Source: an uncultured Oscillospiraceae bacterium (GTDB lineage Bacteria > Bacillota > Clostridia > Oscillospirales > Oscillospiraceae). Taken from it: a DNA stretch of 54,972 nt. The stretch lies in NCBI GenBank assembly GCA_902478785.1, contig CABSMJ010000013.1, positions 1 through 54,972 of the forward strand. The letters are read 5' to 3'. Under the pieces are notes generated by a model, which saw nothing but the letters and a program-made list of their open reading frames with translations, searched no databases and was not told the origin of the DNA. Numbering within the stretch: the first letter of the stretch is position 1; every line of letters begins with the position of its first letter. The position numbers and the translations under genes were made by a program. Below are positions 39,078 through 46,643 of the stretch, piece after piece.

Positions 39078-39545
39078 TCAGCTGCGCAGGGTAGCCCGGA
39101 GCCGGTCCGGCTTGAGCAGCAGATCCAGCCCGTCGGCGGCGGAGGTCACCAGCACATCCGCCTGAGTCAGGAGCTGGGCGCACAGTCCCTCTCCCTCCAG
39201 CACAGCCACCGACAGCGCCGCCAGGGAAAACATGGGGATGTCGTTGAAGCCGTTGCCGAAGCAGGCCACGCCTCCCTGCAGGGCGGACACGATCTCCGCC
39301 TTGCAGGCGGCGGCCCCGGCCCGGGGGAAGGTGTGCACTGCCACGCCTGGCATCCGGCACTGCTCCTGAACCGTGCCGTAGGTATCGGCGGTGAGCACAT
39401 GGATCTCCACCACCTGACTCAGCTGCTCCAGGCGCTGGCGCACTGACGGAAGCAGCGCCCCGTCCACGGCGATGGTGCCGTTGTAGTCCAGCACCACATG
39501 GGCGATCTCCAGGGGCTCCCGCCCGGGTATCTCGATACGGATCAT
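39078..39545 (-). CDS. HAD-superfamily protein (soluble P-type-ATPase-like)
   Basis: Protein of 155 residues with motif I as VVLDYNGTIAVDG (nucleophile Asp about residue 20), where Asn takes the place of the second Asp that is the general acid in phosphatases. HVLTADTYG is motif II and CFGNGFNDIPMFSLAALSVA is motif IV. This compact form resembles the soluble P-type ATPase-like HAD family. Loss of the acid residue suggests weak phosphatase activity or a binding role. It starts 15 bases after pstB, so it is the last gene of the phosphate transport operon, where PhoU would often be found. Confidence 0.75.
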   Translation of the reverse strand: MIRIEIPGREPLEIAHVVLDYNGTIAVDGALLPSVRQRLEQLSQVVEIHVLTADTYGTVQEQCRMPGVAVHTFPRAGAAACKAEIVSALQGGVACFGNGFNDIPMFSLAALSVAVLEGEGLCAQLLTQADVLVTSAADGLDLLLKPDRLRATLRS

Positions 39546-39560
39546 ATGTATGGCTCCTCC

Positions 39561-40310
39561 TTACCCGTACACGCCCGACAAAAAGGCCCGGGTCTCCTCC
39601 TCCCGGGGCTGCTCCAGCAGCTCCCGGGCCGGTCCCGCCTCCACCAGGTGGCCGTTGAACAAGAAGGCGGCGTAGTCGCTGATTCGGCGGGCCTGGGCGA
39701 TATTGTGGGTGACGATGACGATGGTATAGCGCTCCTTGAGGCCGGTGAGCATCTCCTCAATGACGGCGCTGCTCTTCACATCCAGGGCGGAGCAGGGCTC
39801 GTCCAGCAGCAGCACCTCCGGCTCCACCGTCAGCGCCCGGGCGATGCACAGCCGCTGCTGCTGACCGCCGGAGAGCTTCAGGGCGCTTTTCCCCAGGTCC
39901 TCCCGGACCTCGTCATAGAGGCCGGCCATCTGCAGCTTTTCCACAGCGATGGCCTCCAGCTTGCGCTTGTCCCGGACGCCGTAATAGCGGGGCGCATAGG
40001 TCATATTCCGGTAGATGGAAAAGGGAAAGGGGGATGGCGTCTGGAACACCAGTCCCACCCGACGGCGCAGCTCTTCCCGGGGCAGGGCGGAGATGGGCCG
40101 GTCCCCCAGGAAGATCTCTCCGGTGACCTTGGCCCCCGGCTCCTCGGAGAGCAGGCCGTTCATGCACCGAAGCAGCGTACTCTTGCCGCAGCCGGAGGGG
40201 CCGATGATGGCGGTGATGCGCCGGGAGGGGATGGTCAGGGACACATCCTGCAGGGCGGGCTTTCCCTCGTAGGAGGCACCCACCGCTTCCAATCTCATAC
40301 TCTTTTCCAT
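39561..40310 (-). CDS. pstB: Phosphate ABC transporter ATP-binding protein
   Basis: ATPase of the high-affinity phosphate importer. It has 249 residues. Walker A is IGPSGCGKSTLLRCMN with the PstB-typical RCMN, the signature is LKLSGGQQQRLCIARAL, Walker B is LLLDEPCSALD and the switch is VIVTHNIAQARRISDY. Start ATG 40310 has AAGGAGT eight bases upstream and overlaps pstA by 16 bases; ATG 40298 (ATGA overlap) is the alternative. Confidence 0.95.
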   Translation of the reverse strand: MEKSMRLEAVGASYEGKPALQDVSLTIPSRRITAIIGPSGCGKSTLLRCMNGLLSEEPGAKVTGEIFLGDRPISALPREELRRRVGLVFQTPSPFPFSIYRNMTYAPRYYGVRDKRKLEAIAVEKLQMAGLYDEVREDLGKSALKLSGGQQQRLCIARALTVEPEVLLLDEPCSALDVKSSAVIEEMLTGLKERYTIVIVTHNIAQARRISDYAAFLFNGHLVEAGPARELLEQPREEETRAFLSGVYG

Positions 40311-41137
40311 TTTCTCTGACTCCTTCGCGCGTAAATGGTGGCCAACAGGTTGCTCACAAGCAAAATGGCCATCATCACAAAGGCCGTTCCATAGGCCGTG
40401 TCCATGGAGGTGGCACCCTGGGCCACCAGTAGATACAGGTGCAGCGGCAAGGCCATGGCCGGCTCCATCACACTGTGGGGCACGCCGGCATAGGCCACGG
40501 CTCCGGTGAAGATCATAGGCGCCGTGGCACCCATGGCGTAGCAGCCGCCCAGGATGATACCGGACACCAGCTCCCCCCGGCACGCCGGCAGGACGATCTT
40601 CCAGATGGTATAGGCCCGGGAACAGCCCAGAGCGTAAGACGAGCGGACCATCTGTTCCGGTAACTCCCGGAAGGCCTTCTCTGCCCGCACCTCAATAAAG
40701 GGCAGGATCATGATTCCCAGGGCCACACCGGCGGAGAGGATGCACCTTCCCCACTGCAGGTCCCGGACCAGGAAGCTGTAAGCGAACAGGCCCAGAACGA
40801 TGGAGGGGATGCCGGAGATGCACTGGACCACCAAACGGATGAGCCCGGACACCCGGCGCCGCCGGCAGTAGAACACCAGGAACAGCGCCGTGGCAATGGC
40901 GGGGATGCCGCCCAGCACCACGGCAGTGGCGGTAAAGCACAGGCTTCCCACAATGGCGGGCCAGATGCCGCCCTCCTCCCCCAGCACCGCGCCGCTGGGC
41001 GCCTGGGTCAGGAACTCCCAGCTGATGACGGAGGAGCCCTCATAAAACACAAAGGCAAACAAAAAGACGATGACGCCGGCCACCAGCACCATACTGCCAT
41101 AGGCCCAGAGTCTTGTCAAATGTCCGCGCCAACCCAT
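40295..41137 (-). CDS. pstA: Phosphate ABC transporter permease PstA
   Basis: Membrane subunit of the phosphate importer, 280 residues with six helices. The permease EAA-type loop is RSSYALGCSRAYTIWKIVLP around residue 185, and the family block GGIWPAIVGSLCFTATAVVL is near residue 55. ATG 41137 is chosen because AGGGAGG lies seven bases upstream; a GTG six codons earlier (41155) would overlap pstC and has no site. Confidence 0.93.
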   Translation of the reverse strand: MGWRGHLTRLWAYGSMVLVAGVIVFLFAFVFYEGSSVISWEFLTQAPSGAVLGEEGGIWPAIVGSLCFTATAVVLGGIPAIATALFLVFYCRRRRVSGLIRLVVQCISGIPSIVLGLFAYSFLVRDLQWGRCILSAGVALGIMILPFIEVRAEKAFRELPEQMVRSSYALGCSRAYTIWKIVLPACRGELVSGIILGGCYAMGATAPMIFTGAVAYAGVPHSVMEPAMALPLHLYLLVAQGATSMDTAYGTAFVMMAILLVSNLLATIYARRSQRKWKRV

Positions 41138-41151
41138 AGATGCGCCTCCCT

Positions 41152-42018
41152 TCACTGCAGCACGCGCTCACGCAGCAAGCCAATGCCTACATTGATAATC
41201 ACCAGCAGCACCAGCAGCACCAGCCCGGCTGCGTACAGGGCGTGGTAGTGGGTGCTGTCCACCACGGCGGTGCCCATCTCCAGGGCGATGACGGCAGCAA
41301 TGCTCTCGCTTTTGCCAAGCAATGTGGGAAAGAGGTTTGCGTTGCCGATGACCATCATCACCGCCATGGTCTCGCCCATGGCCCGGCCGATGGCCAGGAC
41401 CATGGACAGCAATATGTTCTTCCAGGACGCCGGTAGGAGAATGGTAGCCACCACGTGCCACCGGGAGATCCCCATGGCCTCCGCCGCCGGCAGATACTGC
41501 TCCCGGGCCCGGAGGATGGATTCACTGCAGGCGCTGACCAGGTAGGGCAGCAGCATGACGGCCAGCAAGATCCCCGCTGCCAGCACGCAGGAGCCGGTGT
41601 GCACCCCAGCCCGGAGGAAGATCTTCACCAGCACCACCAGGCCAATGAAGCCGTAAACCACCGAGGGGATACCCGCCAACAGATCCACAAAGGGATAGAG
41701 GATGCTCCGAGCCCGCTCTCCGGCCACGCAGGAGAGGAAGATGGCCGCTCCCAGTCCCACGGCCAGGGCCAGCACCATGGCGACAAAAGACACATACAGC
41801 GTGGCCACGATGAAGTTGAAGATGCCGAAGGCCGTCTCCCCGGTGTAGTCCACAGGCATCCACCGCCGCCCCAGCAAAAAGTCCGCCACGCTCACCTCCT
41901 GGAAGGTGGGCAGGGCCTCATGGACGATGAAATAGAGGACAAAGGCCAGTGCCAGCACCGCCAGTGCCGTCAGCAGATGTACCACCACCGACCACACGAA
42001 ATCCAGCCGCCTGCCCAA
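41152..42018 (-). CDS. pstC: Phosphate ABC transporter permease PstC
   Basis: Second membrane subunit of the importer. With the TTG start at 42018 it has 288 residues, beginning MGRRLDFVWSVVVHLLTALA; AAAGGAG lies nine bases upstream. The ATG at 42099 in the same frame is buried in a 13-bp hairpin and has no ribosome binding site, so I reject it. Family blocks are FVDLLAGIPSVVYGFIGLVV (about residue 110) and the EAA loop PAAEAMGISRWHVVATILLP (about 180). Expression relative to pstS may be tuned by that hairpin and the weak TTG start. Confidence 0.9.
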   Translation of the reverse strand: MGRRLDFVWSVVVHLLTALAVLALAFVLYFIVHEALPTFQEVSVADFLLGRRWMPVDYTGETAFGIFNFIVATLYVSFVAMVLALAVGLGAAIFLSCVAGERARSILYPFVDLLAGIPSVVYGFIGLVVLVKIFLRAGVHTGSCVLAAGILLAVMLLPYLVSACSESILRAREQYLPAAEAMGISRWHVVATILLPASWKNILLSMVLAIGRAMGETMAVMMVIGNANLFPTLLGKSESIAAVIALEMGTAVVDSTHYHALYAAGLVLLVLLVIINVGIGLLRERVLQ

Positions 42019-42071
42019 TGCAAAGCGCTCCTTTCTCTCCAGCCGGTCCCGGGGACCGGCGATGCAAAACA

Positions 42072-42102
42072 CGAATGCTGCCACACAAGGTGGCAGCATT
42101 CG
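42072..42102 (-). promoter_or_regulatory. Hairpin between pstS and pstC
   Basis: Perfect 13-bp stem CGAATGCTGCCAC/GTGGCAGCATTCG with loop ACAAG. On the minus strand it is followed by TGTTTTG, a poor T-run, so it is more likely a partial terminator or a 3' stabiliser of pstS mRNA that keeps binding protein in excess over the membrane subunits. Confidence 0.7.
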
Positions 42103-42126
42103 CTCTTTTCTACCGATGTGACTGCC

Positions 42127-43083
42127 TTACGCCTCAGGCGTGAAGGCGGGGATGTAACCGTTGGCCTCCACCACATCGTAGCCCACCTGGGAGAAGATGT
42201 AGTCAATGAAGGCCTGCTCGGAAGAGGTGATCTCCGCGCCGGTGACGAACATGACGGGGCGCTGGATGGTGTAGTCGCCACTGAGGATGTTCTCAGTGGT
42301 GGCCTCCACGCCGTCCACCTTCATGGCAACCAGGACCTGGCCGCCCTCGTTGGCCTTGTTGTAGGCGCCGAAGCCCGCATAGCCGATGCCCCAGGGATCG
42401 TTGGCAATATTGGTGGCCAGCTCGGTCATGGAAGCGGACTGGGTGGCGGAAGCGGTGACTTCGCTCTCGCCCATGACGGCAGTCTGGAACACCTCATAGG
42501 CGCCGCCGGACAGGTCACGGATATAGACGTTGATGGTCTCGGCGGGCAGAGAGGCGTCCACCTGATCCCAGGTGCTGATCTCGCCGGAGAAGATCTGACG
42601 GATGGTCTCGGTGCTCATGTCGTCCATGATGTCGCAGATGGGGTTCTGGGCATTGACGGAGACAGTCAGGGCATCACGGGCCACGATGAAGCTCTGGTAA
42701 TTCTCGCCCAGGGCCTCCACCTCGCTGTCCTTCATCTCCCGGGCCACCATGCCGAAGTCGGCAGTGCCGTCAATGGCAGCGCTGACGCCCACGCCGGAGC
42801 CACCGGGAGCCACATAGATGGAGATGTTCTCCGCGGGGAAGGAGGCATCCACCTGGTCCCAGGTCACATACTCCTCCGTGAAGGAAGAGGCCAGAGAGGA
42901 CATAATGGGATACAAGGAGGTGGAACCGCAGAAGAGGATGGAGGACTGGAACGCGCCATCGCTCTGGGGTTCGCTGGTGCTTTCATTGCCGCTGCCGGTA
43001 GTGGTGGTGGAGCCGCAGGCCGCCAAGGACAGAGTCAGGGCCAGGGCCAGGAACAGGGTACTTACTTTCTTTAGGTGTTTCAT
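42127..43083 (-). CDS. pstS: Phosphate ABC transporter substrate-binding lipoprotein
   Basis: Extracellular phosphate-binding lipoprotein of 318 residues. The signal peptide ends in the lipobox LSLAACG (Cys about 23), followed by a Ser/Thr/Gly linker. The phosphate-binding pattern includes GSTSLYPIMSSLASSF, APGGSGVGVSAAIDGTADFG and ARDALTVSVNAQNP. An internal near-repeat is visible: TWDQVDASFPAENISIYV (about 74) and TWDQVDASLPAETINVYI (about 170). First gene of the pstS-pstC-pstA-pstB-HAD operon, preceded by Pho-box-like repeats. No PhoU or PhoPR is present here. Confidence 0.95.
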   Translation of the reverse strand: MKHLKKVSTLFLALALTLSLAACGSTTTTGSGNESTSEPQSDGAFQSSILFCGSTSLYPIMSSLASSFTEEYVTWDQVDASFPAENISIYVAPGGSGVGVSAAIDGTADFGMVAREMKDSEVEALGENYQSFIVARDALTVSVNAQNPICDIMDDMSTETIRQIFSGEISTWDQVDASLPAETINVYIRDLSGGAYEVFQTAVMGESEVTASATQSASMTELATNIANDPWGIGYAGFGAYNKANEGGQVLVAMKVDGVEATTENILSGDYTIQRPVMFVTGAEITSSEQAFIDYIFSQVGYDVVEANGYIPAFTPEA

Positions 43084-43134
43084 CTTTTCCTCCCAATCTT
43101 AAGTCGCAGTATGCCAAATACTGTCAGTAAGGAA

Positions 43135-43164
43135 AGCATAGCACGCTTTTCCAAGTCCGTCCAA
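43135..43164 (-). promoter_or_regulatory. Putative promoter of pstS
   Basis: Minus-strand -35 TTGGAC (43159-43164), 18-base spacer and -10 TATGCT (43135-43140). Moderate match, as expected for an activated promoter. Confidence 0.5.
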
Positions 43165-43188
43165 TTCACAAAGTCGAAGAAAAACGGT

Positions 43189-43216
43189 TTTACATTGATT
43201 TAATCGATATTTTACA
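43189..43216. promoter_or_regulatory. Pho-box-like repeats upstream of pstS
   Basis: TTTACA (43189), TTAATC (43200) and TTTACA (43211) at an exact 11-base period, the layout (hexamer plus 5 bases) of the Bacillus PhoP box. They lie 25-57 bases upstream of the putative pstS -35. From here to the promoter at 43490 the sequence is AT-rich and I see no gene or other clear element. Confidence 0.45.
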
Positions 43217-43489
43217 CATTATAAATATAAATTCGTTTTTGCCGTTTTTTTCAAAGCGTTTCTTCTTTTCCTGCATCATAAGAAAGACTTTTTGCCAAAT
43301 GAAGAATTTTCCTCCGCTGTTCCGTATTAAGATTAGCAGCAGGCATTTTATCTCCCATTTTCTCCCTGCCCCTGCCGCTCTGTGCACCAAATTTGTGCCG
43401 TTTCTTACTCAGCCTTGCTTGACCCGCTGGTCATTCCGCTGTATTGTGTTATTAAACTAGTACAATGTGACAATTTTTTTAGCAACCTC

Positions 43490-43518
43490 TTGACAAATGT
43501 CCCCAGTCAGGGTATATT
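43490..43518 (+). promoter_or_regulatory. Promoter of the glycolipid operon
   Basis: -35 TTGACA (43490-43495), 17-base spacer and -10 TATATT (43513-43518), 54 bases before the ATG. Confidence 0.8.
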
Positions 43519-43571
43519 AACTGTACTAATACGATTGATACACTCATGATCGACGAAAGGAGTTCGATCCG

Positions 43572-44741
43572 ATGAAAGTTTTGATTACTACCGACTGGTA
43601 CGCCCCGGCTGTCAACGGGGTCGTCACCTCCGTTTTGAATTTGCAGCGGGAACTGACCGCTCTGGGCCATGATGTCCGCGTTTTGACCCTCTCTTCCACC
43701 ACCCGGTCCTATCGGGAGGGAGATGTGACCTATATCGGCGCCGTCAGTGCTGAGCGCATTTACCCCGGTGCCCGGCTGCGCACCGCGCCTGCCATCGGGC
43801 TGCTGCAGGAGATCGTAGACTGGCGTCCGGACATCATCCACTCCCAGTGCGAGTTCTCCACCTTCCGCCTGGCCAAGCGGCTCTCCGCCGCCACCGGAGC
43901 TCCCATCGTCCACACCTATCACACGGTCTATGAGGACTATACCCACTACTTCTCCCCCAGCATCAAGTGGGGCCGCCGTGCGGTGGCCGCCTTTTCCCGC
44001 TGGGTGGTGTCCCACACCGCCTGTGTCATCGCTCCCACTGTAAAGGTCCGGGAGATCCTCAACCGCTACCACGTGTCCCGGCCGGTTCATGTGATCCCCA
44101 CAGGCATTGACCTGAGCCGCTTCTCCGCCCCCCGGGATGTCCAGCGCGTCGCCCGGATGCGCCAGGAGCTGGGGATCCCCCAGGAGGCCACGGTCCTTTT
44201 GTATTTGGGCCGTCTGGCCGAGGAGAAGAACATCGATGAGCTGCTGCGCTTCCTGAGCGCTGAGGAGCAAAAGGACCTCTATCTGCTGCTGGTGGGCGAC
44301 GGCCCCTACCGCGCCCAGCTGGAGGAACAGGTCCGTGCCCTGCACCTGACAGAGCGGGTGCGCTTTGCCGGCATGGTCTCCCCCCAGCAGGTCCCCGAGT
44401 ACTATCAACTGGGCGATCTGTTCGTCAGCGCCTCCACCAGCGAGACCCAGGGTCTGACCTACATCGAGGCCCTGGCCTCCGGTCTGCCTGCCCTGTGCCG
44501 CCAGGACCCCTGCCTCACCGGCGTGATCCGGGACGGCGTCAACGGCTGGCAGTTCCGAAACGGTGCGGAGTTCCACACCGCCCTCCACCGCTTCCTCTGC
44601 GACGAGGAGCTGCGCCGGGAGCTGTCCCAGGGCGCTGTGGAGACGGCCCGGCAGGAGTTCTCCGCCCAGGCCTTTGCCGCCCGGGTGGCCGCCGTCTATG
44701 CCCAGGTCCTCGGCCAAACCCCTCTCATGCGGGCCGCCTGA
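43572..44741 (+). CDS. GT4 glycosyltransferase, diacylglycerol glucosyltransferase-like
   Basis: Probably adds glucose to diacylglycerol at the inner membrane face, making monoglucosyl-diacylglycerol. It has 389 residues in the GT-B fold. The N-terminal half starts MKVLITTDWYAPAVNGVVTS with the acceptor loop IVHTYHTVYEDYTHYFSP, typical of this lipid-glycosyltransferase group. The C-terminal half has the GT4 nucleotide-sugar motif SASTSETQGLTYIEALASGL (E-x7-E type) at about residues 282-301. It starts behind GAAAGGAG. Grouped with a second GT4 enzyme and a TVP38 membrane protein, it resembles MGlcDAG/DGlcDAG synthase pairs of Firmicutes. Sugar and acceptor are inferred. Confidence 0.82.
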   Translation: MKVLITTDWYAPAVNGVVTSVLNLQRELTALGHDVRVLTLSSTTRSYREGDVTYIGAVSAERIYPGARLRTAPAIGLLQEIVDWRPDIIHSQCEFSTFRLAKRLSAATGAPIVHTYHTVYEDYTHYFSPSIKWGRRAVAAFSRWVVSHTACVIAPTVKVREILNRYHVSRPVHVIPTGIDLSRFSAPRDVQRVARMRQELGIPQEATVLLYLGRLAEEKNIDELLRFLSAEEQKDLYLLLVGDGPYRAQLEEQVRALHLTERVRFAGMVSPQQVPEYYQLGDLFVSASTSETQGLTYIEALASGLPALCRQDPCLTGVIRDGVNGWQFRNGAEFHTALHRFLCDEELRRELSQGAVETARQEFSAQAFAARVAAVYAQVLGQTPLMRAA

Positions 44742-44773
44742 CGGCCCGGTCCCTTTTCGAAAGGAGGTTTCCC

Positions 44774-45367
44774 ATGCCCAAATCCTATGCTAAATCTGTA
44801 ATGAATCTGTGCACCGTGGTGGGCCTGTTCTTCTGCGGTCTCTTTGTCTGGTACGGTCTACGCCACCAGCTGTTCACCTCCCAGGAAGCCCTTCGGACCT
44901 TCATCGATGGCTTTGGTGTCTTTGGTACTGTGGTCTTTGTCCTGTTCCAGGCGGTGCAGGTGGTAATCCCCATCCTGCCCGGGGGCCTGGGCTGTCTGGC
45001 GGGCGTACTGCTGTTTGGTCCATGGACAGGCTTTTTCTGCAACTATATCGGCATCTGTCTGGGGTCCATCGCCGCTTTTTTGCTGGCCCGGATCTACGGC
45101 CGGCCCCTTCTTAACCAGATCTTCGCCCCCAAGACCATCGCCCGGTATGAAAGCTGGACCGAAAAACACTTTTCCCTGTGGTTCGCCCTGGCCATCTTCT
45201 TCCCCGTAGCGCCGGATGACTTCCTGTGCTGGCTGGCCGGCACCACAGACATGTCTCTCAAACGCTTTACCGCCATTATCCTTTTGGGCAAACCCGCCTC
45301 TATCGCCCTGTACAGTCTGGGCCTGGAGATCGCCTTCCAGTGGATCTCCCGGATTCTGCCCGTGTGA
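44774..45367 (+). CDS. TVP38/TMEM64-family membrane protein
   Basis: Membrane protein of 197 residues, DedA/VTT superfamily. The core block is QVVIPILPGGLGCLAGVLLF followed by GPWTGFFCNYIGICLGSIAA and the reentrant-loop segment FPVAPDDFLCWLAGTTDMSL. Proteins of this superfamily act as lipid scramblases or polyprenyl-phosphate transporters in several systems. Between two glycolipid synthases, a role in moving a lipid or glycolipid across the membrane is plausible. It starts behind AAAGGAGG. Confidence 0.88.
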   Translation: MPKSYAKSVMNLCTVVGLFFCGLFVWYGLRHQLFTSQEALRTFIDGFGVFGTVVFVLFQAVQVVIPILPGGLGCLAGVLLFGPWTGFFCNYIGICLGSIAAFLLARIYGRPLLNQIFAPKTIARYESWTEKHFSLWFALAIFFPVAPDDFLCWLAGTTDMSLKRFTAIILLGKPASIALYSLGLEIAFQWISRILPV

Positions 45368-45389
45368 AATTCTACAAAGGAGCATCTTT

Positions 45390-46493
45390 ATGAGCGTACA
45401 ACTGTATTCCGGTTCTCTTTCCCTGGTGCGCAAGAGCGGCGTGGGCCAGGCAGTGGCCCACCAGCGGAAAATGCTCAATCAGGTTGGTATCTCTGTGACG
45501 GACCACGCCCAGGCCGACACCGGTGTAGTCCACTGCAACACCGTATTCCCCGACTCCGTGCTGGCCGCACTTTGGGCCAAGCTCCGGGGGCGGAAGGTGG
45601 TCTTTTACGGCCACTCCACCATGGAGGATTTCCGCAACTCCTTCCGGGGTTCCAACGCCCTGGCGCCGCTGTTCCGCCAGTGGATCAAGCTGTGCTATGA
45701 GCGGGGCGATGTGGTCATCACCCCCACCGAATACTCCCGCCGCCTGCTGCTGAGCTACGGCATCCGCCGCCCCATTTACAGCCTCAGCAACGGCATCGAC
45801 ACGGAGTTCTTCGCTCCCGACCCGGCCCGCCGGGCCGCCTTCCGGGAAAAATACGGCCTGTCTGAAACCGACAAGGCGGTGATCTCCGTGGGCCATTTCA
45901 TCGCCCGGAAGGGCCTGTCGGAATTTGTGGAGCTGGCCCGGTCCATGCCCTCGGTGCGCTTTTTCTGGTTCGGCTACACCCGCCCCGAGCTGATCCCCCA
46001 GGAGATTCGGGACGCCATCGCCTCCGCGCCGGAGAACCTGACCTTCCCCGGCTTTGTGGAGCAGGAGGAGCTGCGGGACGCCTACTGCGGGTGCGACGTG
46101 TTCGCCTTCCTCTCTCACGAGGAGACCGAGGGCATCGTGGTGCTGGAGGCCCTGGCCTGCGGCATCCCCACCGTGGTGCGGGACATTCCCGTCTACGCCA
46201 ACTGGCTCACCGACGGCGTCAGCGTCTATAAGGCCGCCGATCAATCCGGCTTTGCGGACAAGGTTCGGGGCCTGCTGGACGGCACCTTGCCCTCTTTGGC
46301 CGAGGGCGGCCTCCAGGTGGCCCGGGAGCGGAGTATGGCCGCCACCGGCGAAAAGCTCAAGGCCATCTATCAGCGGGAACACCTGCCCTATGAGGGTCCC
46401 GCCCCGGCCCACAGCCCCGCCGGTACCTCCGCACCTGCGCCTGCGCCGGTCCGGCCCGCCCGGCCTACGCCTCCCACGCTTTTCCGTAACTAA
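45390..46493 (+). CDS. GT4 glycosyltransferase, diglucosyl-diacylglycerol-synthase-like
   Basis: Likely adds the second sugar to the glycolipid made by the first enzyme. It has 367 residues. The N-terminus LYSGSLSLVRKSGVGQAVAH with VVFYGHSTMEDFRNSFRGSN, the donor-binding region SVGHFIARKGLSEFVEL, and LSHEETEGIVVLEALACGIP (E-x7-E) at about 245 match the second glucosyltransferase of Firmicute glycolipid pathways. The last 35 residues form an unusual Ala/Pro-rich tail. It lies 22 bases after the TVP38 gene and ends the operon at a strong terminator. ATG 45390 has AAAGGAG upstream. Confidence 0.82.
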   Translation: MSVQLYSGSLSLVRKSGVGQAVAHQRKMLNQVGISVTDHAQADTGVVHCNTVFPDSVLAALWAKLRGRKVVFYGHSTMEDFRNSFRGSNALAPLFRQWIKLCYERGDVVITPTEYSRRLLLSYGIRRPIYSLSNGIDTEFFAPDPARRAAFREKYGLSETDKAVISVGHFIARKGLSEFVELARSMPSVRFFWFGYTRPELIPQEIRDAIASAPENLTFPGFVEQEELRDAYCGCDVFAFLSHEETEGIVVLEALACGIPTVVRDIPVYANWLTDGVSVYKAADQSGFADKVRGLLDGTLPSLAEGGLQVARERSMAATGEKLKAIYQREHLPYEGPAPAHSPAGTSAPAPAPVRPARPTPPTLFRN

Positions 46494-46511
46494 GCCTTCC
46501 CTCTCCCCCCT

Positions 46512-46563
46512 GAGCGCCGTCTGCCGGCTTCCCATCCGGCAGGCGGCGCTCGTTCCTTTTTCC
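46512..46563 (+). terminator. Terminator after glycolipid operon
   Basis: Arms GAGCGCCGTCTGCCGG (46512-46527) and CCGGCAGGCGGCGCTC (46536-46551), one G-U pair on the plus strand, then GTTCCTTTTTT. Confidence 0.88.
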
Positions 46564-46643
46564 TTCCCTTGACAAACGGGGAAAAGGACGGCAAGATAGA
46601 GGGGAAATAGGCGGCACGCCGCCGGAAAGCGAGGACCTTTTCT

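Noticed and set aside
43190..43390. 66-codon minus-strand frame in the pstS-glycolipid intergenic region
   Set aside because: No ribosome binding site and AT-driven composition; it overlaps the Pho-box-like repeats.
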